Shown here: one piece after another, positions 1-5,708 of the stretch
Layout of the letters: every line of letters starts with the position of its first letter
Numbering within the stretch: the stretch's first letter is position 1
DNA from: an uncultured Clostridia bacterium
GTDB lineage: Bacteria; Bacillota; Clostridia; TANB77; CAG-508
Length of the DNA: 15,843 nt
Assembly: GCA_947630255.1 (NCBI GenBank)
Contig: CANRGU010000021.1
Span: forward strand, 1 to 15,843
Direction of reading: 5' to 3'
Program-made: the position numbers and the translations under genes
The notes under the pieces: model-generated
Told to the model about the DNA's origin: nothing
The model's database searches: none
Seen by the model: only the letters and a program-made list of their open reading frames with translations

Positions 1-1145
1 TCCATTGAACTACGAAAAAAGTTGACCTCCCTATAGCTAAAGCTATATCCGTTTCTTTTTGCATGCATACTTTGTTTATCTACAAATCCTATATCTTGTT
101 TTTCTAAATATATTGTTTGTACTTTTTTTATTTCTTCTATAAATTTTATATAATCTCTCAAATTTTCAAGAGCTTCTGGTATTTCTCTTTTCTTTTCAAC
201 TAATGTTTTTATAACAGTATTATTGTCTTTTATTATATTTTCAGATCTTGCTTTTATTTTTCCAATTTCATCTAAAAATATTATATAATCGTCTTTTAAA
301 TAATCTATAAGTGTTTCTCTTTTTTGATAGAATGAGTTGAAATATTTATCTATTTTGCTTAAATAATCTCCTTCTTTTATAGCTTCGATATCTTCTTTTG
401 TTTTTTCATCTTGTTCTGCTTTTTCTTCTATTTTTTTAATTATATTGTTTAAACTATCTTCTAATACAAACTCCGATGCAGGATATATTGTAGCTTTTTT
501 TACTTTATCTGTTGACCTTTGTGATTCTACATCAAATTTTCTAATTGAATCGATTTCGTCTCCCCAAAGCTCAATTCTTATTCCTTTTTTAGCAGATACA
601 CCAATATCAATTATTCCACCTCTTATGCTATATTCTGAGGCTTGTTCTACTAAATCACATCTTTCATATCCTAATTCATTTAATTTAATTTTGACATCCT
701 CTAAATCTATGCTCATGCCTTCTTTTAGAGTAAATATATTGCTATATAAAGTTTCTTTTGAAACTATTTCTTGTGATACCGCTTCTATTGTAGTTACAAC
801 GATTCTAGCTTTTTTGTCATATATATTATTTAGACAATTTATTCTTTCATAGGAAATATCTTTGCTTTCTGCTAGATAGTCATATGCTAATATTTCTCTT
901 CTTGGAAAATATGTAACATTTTCAGTAAAATATTCTAAATCTTTTAATATTTTTTTTGCTTGCATTTCATTATATGTAATAATGCAAATTGGTTTTTCAG
1001 AATAAAATGCTGTAGAATATGCAAAATGAACTTTTGCACTATCAGTAAGCCCTGATAACATTATAGGGCTTAATTTTTCGTTTACATTATTTATATACGC
1101 ATTGAACTTTTTAAAATTAGGCAATATTTTTACTATCTCGTCCAT
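1..1145 (-). CDS. mfd: Transcription-repair coupling factor Mfd, N-terminal part (runs off the left edge)
   Basis: Mfd removes RNA polymerase stalled at DNA lesions and recruits UvrA. Only the first 381 codons are present and the frame stays open to the window edge. The visible part is the UvrB-like N-terminal module: residues 80-90 read YFPRREILAYD, residues 172-181 hold YSIRGGIIDI, followed by IELWGDEIDSIR and SQRS (208-211), all typical of Mfd. The ATG at 1145 has an AGAAAGG ribosome binding site a few bases upstream. A TTGACC-17-TATAAT promoter and an inverted repeat precede it, divergent from the XRE gene. The fragment has no in-frame CGG codon; CGT is used for Arg near its end (12-14). 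The helicase and translocase domains lie outside the window. The identification is confident although the gene is partial. Confidence 0.93.
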   Translation of the reverse strand, partial: MDEIVKILPNFKKFNAYINNVNEKLSPIMLSGLTDSAKVHFAYSTAFYSEKPICIITYNEMQAKKILKDLEYFTENVTYFPRREILAYDYLAESKDISYERINCLNNIYDKKARIVVTTIEAVSQEIVSKETLYSNIFTLKEGMSIDLEDVKIKLNELGYERCDLVEQASEYSIRGGIIDIGVSAKKGIRIELWGDEIDSIRKFDVESQRSTDKVKKATIYPASEFVLEDSLNNIIKKIEEKAEQDEKTKEDIEAIKEGDYLSKIDKYFNSFYQKRETLIDYLKDDYIIFLDEIGKIKARSENIIKDNNTVIKTLVEKKREIPEALENLRDYIKFIEEIKKVQTIYLEKQDIGFVDKQSMHAKRNGYSFSYREVNFFRSSM

Positions 1146-1170
1146 AAAAACCTTTCTTATATATATGATA

Positions 1171-1202
1171 TCCCGTTTTAATATTTATATTTTAAAACGG
1201 GA
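1171..1202. repeat. 11-bp inverted repeat at the mfd transcription start
   Basis: TCCCGTTTTAA (1171-1181) and TTAAAACGGGA (1192-1202) are perfect complements separated by 10 nt. The repeat begins just downstream of the mfd -10 box, so it spans the predicted +1 and would form a hairpin at the mRNA 5' end. It may be an operator, for instance for the adjacent XRE protein, or an RNA-stabilising stem. It has no following T-run and is not a terminator. Confidence 0.75.
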
Positions 1203-1205
1203 TTA

Positions 1206-1234
1206 ATTATATCATACTTTTATAAAAAGGTCAA
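1206..1234 (-). promoter_or_regulatory. mfd promoter
   Basis: On the minus strand TTGACC (1229-1234) and TATAAT (1206-1211) are separated by exactly 17 bp, a near-consensus sigma-A promoter. It lies about 60 bp upstream of the mfd ATG. Confidence 0.75.
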
Positions 1235-1256
1235 AAATGAATATAATTCACTGTTT

Positions 1257-1275
1257 TGTCCACAATAATTCGTAT
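1257..1275 (-). promoter_or_regulatory. 19-bp motif shared with the two small-gene promoters
   Basis: The minus strand reads ATACGAATTATTGTGGACA. Near-identical copies (15 of 19 matches to the copy at 3290-3308) lie immediately upstream of the -35 boxes of the small-gene cassettes at 3290-3308 and 3688-3706. Here it sits in the mfd/XRE divergent region. A shared regulator site is an inference. Confidence 0.5.
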
Positions 1276-1281
1276 AACATG

Positions 1282-1310
1282 TTGTTGATTTAAAATATTT
1301 TTTTGATAAT
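1282..1310 (+). promoter_or_regulatory. Possible promoter of the XRE gene
   Basis: TTGTTG (1282-1287), a 17-bp spacer and GATAAT (1305-1310) form a moderate sigma-A match on the plus strand. The implied leader before the ATG at 1330 would be only about 13 nt, so the assignment is tentative. Confidence 0.35.
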
Positions 1311-1329
1311 ATACAAGAAAGGTGATTAT

Positions 1330-1665
1330 ATGGAAAATGATATGAATATTAGTCTAGGTAAGATATTTCAATTAACTAGAAAAGCAAAAGGATATACTCA
1401 AGAAGATGTTGCTGAAAAACTTGGACTTGGTCCTAGATATATATCGGATTTAGAACGTGGGAAAACAATTGGAAGTATTCCAACTTTTGTTAAGTTATGT
1501 AATATATATGAAGTAACTCCAACTTATATTCTTCAAGATTATTTGACTATGAATAATGATTTAAAAATAGATCCCGATTTAATTGGTTTTTATTCTTTAG
1601 ATAATAGAGATAAAGAAACAATAGTTAAGCTGATACAATTTATGAATGGTAGAGAAGGAAAATAA
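1330..1665 (+). CDS. XRE-family helix-turn-helix transcriptional regulator
   Basis: This is a 111-residue cytoplasmic DNA-binding protein. Residues about 8-70 form a single HTH_3/XRE domain: LGKIFQLTRKAKGYTQEDVAEKLGL, then the recognition helix region YISDLERGKTIGSIPTFVKLC, then a VTPTYIL segment typical of the family. The remaining 40 residues are a short acidic tail with no recognised domain. I chose the ATG at 1330 because AGAAAGGTGA lies directly upstream; an open frame extends nine codons further up but has no better start. It is the only plus-strand gene, divergent from mfd and convergent with the DUF6809-like gene. Its target is unknown. The inverted repeat at 1171-1202 and the 19-bp motif at 1257-1275 are candidate sites. 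It uses CGT for the Arg in LERGK. Confidence 0.88.
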   Translation: MENDMNISLGKIFQLTRKAKGYTQEDVAEKLGLGPRYISDLERGKTIGSIPTFVKLCNIYEVTPTYILQDYLTMNNDLKIDPDLIGFYSLDNRDKETIVKLIQFMNGREGK

Positions 1666-1676
1666 TTTTCTTCTCT
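1651..1676. terminator. Bidirectional hairpin between the convergent XRE and DUF6809-like genes
   Basis: AGAGAA plus GAAAA (1651-1662, with one bulged G) pairs with TTTTC plus TTCTCT (1666-1676). It overlaps the XRE stop codon and the end of the facing gene. The plus side is followed by ATTTTAT. It probably serves both convergent transcripts. Confidence 0.5.
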
Positions 1677-1944
1677 ATTTTATACTAGCAATTATTAATT
1701 TAGAGGCTAATTTATATCCTTCAATAAATTTTTCTTCACAGTCAATACTCATAATTTGTGACTGTTTTTCTATATACTCATTTAATAAATCTTGTGTTTT
1801 ATCATCTATGTTTTTTTTAATTGCTTTTAAAATTTCTTTAGATTCTTTTAGTAAAGTCTCATATTCTTCTGAAGTTGGGAATTTTTCATTTATATTAATT
1901 TTTCCATTATATAAATCATTTAAAACATCTTTTAACATGTCCAT
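1675..1944 (-). CDS. DUF6809-like small protein
   Basis: This 89-residue acidic, helical protein has no signal peptide or membrane segment. The pattern of an N-terminal LNDLYNGKININEKF, a central run of charged helix, LLNEYIEKQSQI and a C-terminal EKFIEGYKLASKLI matches what I recall of the DUF6809 family of Clostridia, whose function is unknown. The start at 1944 is fixed by a GGAGG ribosome binding site nine bases upstream; a second Met two codons in is less well placed. It is the last gene of a minus-strand run and converges on the XRE gene. There are no in-frame CGG codons. Family membership comes from memory of the pattern, not from a search. Confidence 0.7.
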   Translation of the reverse strand: MDMLKDVLNDLYNGKININEKFPTSEEYETLLKESKEILKAIKKNIDDKTQDLLNEYIEKQSQIMSIDCEEKFIEGYKLASKLIIASIK

Positions 1945-2020
1945 TATAAATTACCTCCACTAGCAAATATAATATATCACTTTTTATATAAATATTTTGT
2001 CGAAAGCTGTTCTAAAATCA

Positions 2021-2055
2021 AAAATATATGTATATTTTGCATATACATATATTTT
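2021..2055 (-). terminator. 14-bp AT-rich hairpin downstream of the cysteine-rich gene
   Basis: The arms 2021-2034 and 2042-2055 are perfectly complementary with a 7-nt loop. On the minus strand the stem is followed by TTTTTGATTTT. It lies about 27 nt past the stop of the gene ending at 2082, which fits an intrinsic terminator, although the stem is almost all A-T. Confidence 0.6.
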
Positions 2056-2081
2056 TTAATTACTATATAAATATAATTTTA

Positions 2082-2840
2082 TTAAGTTATCATTAACCTT
2101 TTAATAATTTTTTCTTTTGGCGTATATACCATATATTTTATGTAATATTTTTGTAATGGTCTAAAGAATACATCTAACAATAAAATATCTTTTATTTTAA
2201 ATACAATTCCTTTTTTTCTTAAATAATCGCATGTATACAATTTACATGAAATACATTTTGCACCACATGTATGTTCTTTTGTTAAATGTTCACATATTAC
2301 CCATTTAAAGCAAAATGGTCCGATTAATTTATATTTATAGTGACGGCAACATCCTACAACTGAAGATGTTCCTCTTTTTTCTCCACATTGATTATCTTTA
2401 AAATCACATAAATTTTTTCCATAGAAGAATTTGTCTAAATAATCACATACTGTATCATATATATAATTATATCTTTCATATCTGGTTTTATAAAAAATTG
2501 CATTTATTGCTAAAATAAAATCATTTTGATCTTTGCTATTTTTATCATAATTTATTATATATCCCAATAGTATTTTTGAGTCTTCCTTAATTCCTATTCT
2601 ATTTTTTGATACCATCTTTTTTATAAAAAGTAATTTTTTCAATATTTTTTTATATTGTTTTCTATCAAAACTATTAAAATCGATACTTAATAAAATTTTT
2701 TCTTTTTTTAAAATAGTATCAAATTTTAACTTTTTAATATTCATAGTCTTATCTAATACTTCATCATTTCTATTAACTACTTTTAAGTAATATTTATTAT
2801 CTAAATCAATTGTATTTTTTAAATCTATAACTTTTTCCAA
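2082..2840 (-). CDS. Conserved-type cysteine-rich protein of unknown function
   Basis: I do not recognise a named family for this 252-residue protein. The first 130 residues are lysine-rich and helical with no membrane segment. Residues 132-204 hold eleven cysteines (132, 145, 152, 164, 165, 177, 183, 192, 196, 199, 204), including a CC pair and a CGAKCISCKLYTC run with spacing CX3CX2CX4C, plus several His. This resembles a metal-binding or Fe-S cluster site. The last 45 residues are basic and hydrophobic. The start is TTG at 2838-2840, because no ATG occurs before codon 33 and AAGAAGGGA lies about 11 bases upstream. It follows the two-hairpin element of the first small-gene cassette and is followed by an AT-rich hairpin. 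YkgJ-type cysteine-cluster proteins are a possible comparison, but the spacing here does not prove it. Confidence 0.7.
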   Translation of the reverse strand: MEKVIDLKNTIDLDNKYYLKVVNRNDEVLDKTMNIKKLKFDTILKKEKILLSIDFNSFDRKQYKKILKKLLFIKKMVSKNRIGIKEDSKILLGYIINYDKNSKDQNDFILAINAIFYKTRYERYNYIYDTVCDYLDKFFYGKNLCDFKDNQCGEKRGTSSVVGCCRHYKYKLIGPFCFKWVICEHLTKEHTCGAKCISCKLYTCDYLRKKGIVFKIKDILLLDVFFRPLQKYYIKYMVYTPKEKIIKRLMIT

Positions 2841-2879
2841 ATTTACTATTTCCCTTCTTTACATCTTTATATTAGTAAA

Positions 2880-2931
2880 GGGGCTAGAAGTATTCCAGCC
2901 CCCTCTGATTGCGTATCCTCTTTAGGATACT
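2880..2931 (-). terminator. Two-hairpin 3' element of cassette A
   Basis: In the direction of transcription a 7-bp stem (GTATCCT with AGGATAC, 2914-2931) is followed by an 11-bp stem, GGGGGCTGGAA paired with TTCTAGCCCCC around a TAC loop (2880-2904). TTTACT follows. The second stem is strong enough for an intrinsic terminator, although the T-run is short. It covaries with the copy at 3363-3387. Confidence 0.75.
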
Positions 2932-3007
2932 GTGGTGGTACTGCTTATTTCTGCTGTCTTGTAATATCGTATTTTTAGATTTAATGCAATTAATACATCT
3001 TTCTTCA

Positions 3008-3199
3008 TTAAAAAAATCCATCTATCACAAGCCCTACTACTACATTTCCCTTTTGCACAACGTGAACATAAGTATTATGTCTCTCATCATAATATATATA
3101 TTTAGTATTAATGAGATTCCATTTTTCATCATACATGTCTCCGTTGCCATCAATATGTACTTTTGCATGAACATAGTTTTGAAAATGTCTCATTTCCAT
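3008..3199 (-). CDS. Small hypothetical protein, cassette A (possibly 3'-frameshifted)
   Basis: This 63-residue protein has no recognised domain, signal peptide or membrane segment. It is rich in His, Tyr and Val, with the phrase NGDMYDEKWNLI, which echoes NGTVYDGGGHRI in the neighbouring cassette protein. The ATG at 3199 follows the leader AGAAAGGATGATAC; the spacing of 14 nt is long. The frame ends in IDGFF at a run of seven T. If one T were absent the frame would run on and read DSRNK exactly where the other cassette reads DNRRK, so the shared 3' flank suggests the original gene was longer. The perfect promoter argues that it is expressed. Function unknown. Confidence 0.6.
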   Translation of the reverse strand: MEMRHFQNYVHAKVHIDGNGDMYDEKWNLINTKYIYYDERHNTYVHVVQKGNVVVGLVIDGFF

Positions 3200-3218
3200 A
3201 ATAAGAGTATCATCCTTT

Positions 3219-3249
3219 CTATAAATTTATAGTACTTTATTGTACTATA
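3219..3249 (-). repeat. Overlapping palindromes in the cassette A leader
   Basis: CTATAAATTTATAG (3219-3232) is a perfect 14-bp palindrome. It overlaps TATAGTAC (3228-3235), which pairs with GTACTATA (3242-3249) across a 6-nt loop. The outer arm starts at the predicted +1, so the transcript would begin with a stem-loop. The two stems share bases and exclude each other. Confidence 0.7.
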
Positions 3250-3255
3250 TCTTAA

Positions 3256-3284
3256 ATTATACAGCTTCTTATATATTATGTCAA
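3256..3284 (-). promoter_or_regulatory. Consensus sigma-A promoter of cassette A
   Basis: On the minus strand TTGACA (3279-3284) and TATAAT (3256-3261) are both perfect consensus and are separated by 17 bp. Confidence 0.88.
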
Positions 3285-3289
3285 TATAG

Positions 3290-3308
3290 TTTCCACGTTT
3301 ATTCGTAT
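3290..3308 (-). promoter_or_regulatory. 19-bp upstream motif, cassette A copy
   Basis: The minus strand reads ATACGAATAAACGTGGAAA, five bases upstream of the -35 box. The cassette B copy differs by one base and the copy near mfd/XRE matches at 15 of 19 positions. Confidence 0.55.
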
Positions 3309-3362
3309 TTTAACTTGTACCTCATCGTCCTTCTTATAAATTTCTTTTCTTATATAAGTAAT

Positions 3363-3413
3363 GGGGTCTGAAAATATTCCAGACCCCTCTGGTTGCGTAT
3401 CCTTTTAGGATAC
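3363..3413 (-). terminator. Two-hairpin 3' element of cassette B
   Basis: A 7-bp stem (GTATCCT with AGGATAC, 3397-3413) is followed by an 11-bp stem, GGGGTCTGGAA with TTTTCAGACCCC minus its first base, around a TAT loop (3363-3387). Compared with cassette A, stem position 5 changes from G-C to T-A on both sides, and two other pairs change between G-C and G-T. ATTACTTATAT follows. Confidence 0.75.
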
Positions 3414-3423
3414 ATGGTCGGTA

Positions 3424-3600
3424 CTACTTTCTCCTGTTGTCGTACAGCGTACCATCGTTTGACTTGTCATTGTTGATACGATAACACCCATCACCAGTGA
3501 CATAACCAATACGGTGACCACCGCCGTCGTACACGGTTCCATTTTTTGAATACCCATTCGGATAATCCTGATGGAACTGCTCGCTACTTTTTGTTGCCAT
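3424..3600 (-). CDS. Small hypothetical protein, cassette B
   Basis: This 58-residue hydrophilic protein has no recognised domain or membrane segment. It holds two similar short motifs, NGTVYDGGGHRIGYV and DGTLYDNRRK, so it may be built from a Y-D/G turn repeat. I chose the ATG at 3600 because AGAAAGG lies 12 bases upstream; an in-frame ATG at 3612 abuts the ribosome binding site directly. Base composition is clearly richer in G and C than all neighbours (GGC, GGT, CGT, GTC codons), which suggests recent acquisition, yet its flanks match the AT-rich cassette A. No in-frame CGG occurs despite this composition. It lies downstream of the YitT gene with its own perfect promoter. Function unknown. 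Confidence 0.65.
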   Translation of the reverse strand: MATKSSEQFHQDYPNGYSKNGTVYDGGGHRIGYVTGDGCYRINNDKSNDGTLYDNRRK

Positions 3601-3617
3601 GACTAGTACCATCCTTT

Positions 3618-3647
3618 CTATAAATTTATAGTACTTATCGTACTATA
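3618..3647 (-). repeat. Overlapping palindromes in the cassette B leader
   Basis: CTATAAATTTATAG (3618-3631) overlaps TATAGTAC (3627-3634), which pairs with GTACTATA (3640-3647) over a 5-nt loop. The arrangement relative to the promoter is the same as in cassette A, with the outer arm starting at the predicted +1. Confidence 0.7.
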
Positions 3648-3653
3648 TTTTTA

Positions 3654-3682
3654 ATTATACACTATTCTTTGTATTATGTCAA
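3654..3682 (-). promoter_or_regulatory. Consensus sigma-A promoter of cassette B
   Basis: On the minus strand a perfect TTGACA (3677-3682) and a perfect TATAAT (3654-3659) have a 17-bp spacer. It starts 34 bp past the stop of the YitT gene. Confidence 0.88.
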
Positions 3683-3687
3683 CATAT

Positions 3688-3706
3688 TTTCCACATTTAT
3701 TCGTAT
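3688..3706 (-). promoter_or_regulatory. 19-bp upstream motif, cassette B copy
   Basis: The minus strand reads ATACGAATAAATGTGGAAA just upstream of the -35 box, one base different from the cassette A copy. Confidence 0.55.
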
Positions 3707-3715
3707 TTATTCCAC

Positions 3716-4587
3716 CTACTCCTCCTTAAACCCTTCTCCAAATACTTCTCTTGCATTAGATATTACTACAAAAGCATTTTTGTCTATTTCTTTTACTATT
3801 TTTCTTATATCTCTTACTTCGTTTCTTGAGGCTACACACATTAATACATTCTTATCTTTCTTTTTATACATGCCCTTTCCGTTTAAAGATGTACTTCCTC
3901 TTTTTATTCTTTCTCCAACTTCTTTTGCTATGTCTTCATATTTTTCCGATATTATATAAACAATTTTTGCAAAGTTTATTCCTTCGAAAAATATATCAAG
4001 CATTTTTCCCATTATAAATATTGTTATTGCTGAATAAAGTCCTACTTCTAATTCTTTGAAAAAGATTACGTTTAATCCAACTATTATTGTGTCTAGCATA
4101 ACCAATAAGTTACTTATTCTAATATTAGGATTAAACGCCTTTGCTATTTGTGTTAAAAGGTCACTTCCTCCTGTTGATGCACCGTGCTTTTAGAATAATT
4201 GCTGTTCCAATTCCTGCAATTATTCCACCATATATACATCCTAAAAATCTATCATCTGTAAGTGGCTTAAATTTTTCAAATATATCTAGAAATAGTGACA
4301 ATAATACTGTTCCTGCTATTGCATTTATAAAAAAATGTTTTCCATTTTTAAAAAATGATATCATAAATAACGGAATATTTAAAACAAGTACCATAGTTCC
4401 GTATAGGAATTTTAAAGAGATAATATGTAATTGTTGCAATTCCTGAAAATCCACCAGCTGATAGCTGATTTGGAAGCAAAAATAAGCTAGTTGCAGCAGC
4501 AATAATTGCTGTTCCTACAATTAACTGTATAGCTTGAACTATGAAATTTCTTAATTTTATAATTTTTCTTTTTGTTTTGAATTTCAT
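3716..4587 (-). CDS. YitT-family membrane protein with DUF2179 domain, needing two +1 shifts
   Basis: Read with two single-base skips this is a 289-residue integral membrane protein of the YitT/DUF2179 family, close to the usual length of about 280; its biochemical role is unknown. Segment 1 (residues 1-62) ends ITYYLFKIPI. Skipping the C of CGG at 4401 gives GTMVLVLNIPLF, matching the family's P-[IV]-G-T motif. Segment 2 (63-134) ends IILKA. Skipping the C of CGG at 4184 gives GASTGGSDLL, the family's most recognisable motif. Segment 3 (135-289) holds the last membrane helices and a C-terminal DUF2179 ligand-binding-like domain with RNEVRDIRKIV. Without shifts the products stop 17 and 7 codons past the sites. 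The ATG at 4587 lies four bases from a hairpin that includes its only SD-like sequence (GGGTG). Confidence 0.85.
4182..4184 (-). other. CGG +1 frameshift site 2 in the YitT gene
   Basis: The coding strand reads GCA CGG TGC. Skipping the C gives GCA GGT GCA TCA ACA GGA GGA, which is A-G-A-S-T-G-G. The 0 frame stops at codon seven (CGG counted as one). Confidence 0.88.
4399..4401 (-). other. CGG +1 frameshift site 1 in the YitT gene
   Basis: The coding strand reads CCT ATA CGG AAC. Skipping the C gives P-I-G-T-M-V-L, the family motif. The 0 frame continues 17 codons to a stop. Confidence 0.88.
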
Positions 4588-4592
4588 TTAAA

Positions 4593-4617
4593 AGCACCCA
4601 TATTTATTATGGGTGCT
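4593..4617 (-). terminator. 10-bp hairpin between the radical SAM gene and the YitT gene
   Basis: AGCACCCATA and TATGGGTGCT pair perfectly over a 5-nt loop. On the minus strand TTTT follows at once. It begins about 10 nt past the radical SAM stop and ends five bases before the YitT ATG. It can be a terminator, a leaky attenuator, or a structure hiding the GGGTG that is the only SD-like sequence for YitT. Confidence 0.7.
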
Positions 4618-4627
4618 AAAATAATTT

Positions 4628-5689
4628 TTATTCATCTAGAAAGTCTTTATATGTTTTTAAAATTTCTATTTCAAATTTTCCTTCTTTTATTTCTTTTTCT
4701 TGTTTTACTTTTACATCTACATCATATAGATTTCTTAATTTTTCTAAATTTTCCTTTTTATGTCCTACAACATTATTTACGTTTTCCGGATTTACTATTA
4801 CTTCTATCTCTTTTACTTTAACATTAAATTTCTTTATCTTTTCTACTATAGAATCATACCAAATACTATCTTCTACTAATTGTCCAAATGCCTCATGGTA
4901 AGGACCTGCTACAACTTCGCTTTTTTCGTTTTCAGGATTACATATTAATTCCGTACTTTGAAGTCCCATTCTTATTACTGTTATTTTTCGTTTTGTAAAG
5001 AAATAGTATAATTCTTTGCATCTTTCAACTGCTTGATCTACTGAAAGTGGCTCATATTCACCATTTTTATATTCTTTTTCTAGCTCTGTATTTTTTATTA
5101 CTAATACTGGATATAGTCTTATAATTTTAGGTTTTAATTTTGCTAAATCTTTTGCAGTGTTCAATTCATCAAGTTTTGTACTTTCTGGAAGCCCTATCAT
5201 CATTTGATGTCCTAGCTCAAATCTGTATCTTCTTATCAATTTTGACGCTTTTTTTACATCCTCAAAAGTGTGTCCACGTTTGCATTTTTTCAATATGTAA
5301 TCATTTGTAGACTGTACTCCTAATTCAATAGTTTTTACACCATATTTTTTAAGGAGTTTTAGTCTTTCTTTATCTATGTAATCAGGTCTTGTAGATACTC
5401 TTATTGAATCAATTTTTTTACTTTTTACATATTCGTATGCTGCTTTAAGTAGCTCTTCTTGTTTTTCCATTTCGATTCCTGTAAAACTTCCTCCGAAAAA
5501 TGCAACTTCTTTATAACTTTCTTTATCTTTAAAGCTTTTTAAATATTCTTCTATTGTGTTCTTTACATCCTTCTTTGTTACTTTTTTTGTCTGACCACTT
5601 ATGCTTTTTTGATTACAAAATGTGCAATCATTAGGACATCCTAAATGTGGTACAAATATTGGTATTATGTATTGATTTTTATCTTTCAT
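4628..5689 (-). CDS. Radical SAM protein of the Elp3-like group, rnc-linked
   Basis: This 353-residue cytoplasmic protein carries the radical SAM cluster motif early: C18-PND-C22-TF-C25, which binds a [4Fe-4S] cluster used to cleave S-adenosylmethionine. The GGSFTGIE segment (66-73) is the SAM-binding glycine motif. VSTRPDYI, TIELGVQS and GHQMMIGLP follow in the order seen in Elp3-like proteins. It lacks the long acetyltransferase part of true Elp3, and its C-terminus is a short lysine-rich domain. Genes of this group often sit between rnc and smc in Clostridia; here it follows rnc by 19 bp and no smc follows. The substrate is unknown. The ATG at 5689 is preceded by GGGAG. There are no in-frame CGG codons in 353. 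Confidence 0.85.
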   Translation of the reverse strand: MKDKNQYIIPIFVPHLGCPNDCTFCNQKSISGQTKKVTKKDVKNTIEEYLKSFKDKESYKEVAFFGGSFTGIEMEKQEELLKAAYEYVKSKKIDSIRVSTRPDYIDKERLKLLKKYGVKTIELGVQSTNDYILKKCKRGHTFEDVKKASKLIRRYRFELGHQMMIGLPESTKLDELNTAKDLAKLKPKIIRLYPVLVIKNTELEKEYKNGEYEPLSVDQAVERCKELYYFFTKRKITVIRMGLQSTELICNPENEKSEVVAGPYHEAFGQLVEDSIWYDSIVEKIKKFNVKVKEIEVIVNPENVNNVVGHKKENLEKLRNLYDVDVKVKQEKEIKEGKFEIEILKTYKDFLDE

Positions 5690-5708
5690 CTATTTTTCTC
5701 TCCCTCTG

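Larger units (their letters stand above)
2880..3708 (-). repeat. Two tandem small-gene cassettes with shared flanks
   Basis: Two units (about 2880-3308 and 3363-3706) have homologous ends around different genes. The shared 5' flank, about 100 bp, contains the 19-bp motif, a TTGACA-17-TATAAT promoter, a 5'-terminal stem-loop and the AGAAAGGATG leader. The shared 3' flank, about 65 bp, begins near GACARCAG at the end of the reading frame and contains a 7-bp hairpin followed by an 11-bp hairpin. The central coding parts are barely similar. This looks like duplication followed by replacement or fast divergence of the gene body. Confidence 0.75.

Noticed and set aside
31..60. Apparent stop codons near the left edge suggesting a broken mfd
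   Set aside because: They appear only in another frame. In the frame set by the ATG at 1145 the sequence is open to the edge, and its CGG at 49-51 is out of frame (AAC GGA).
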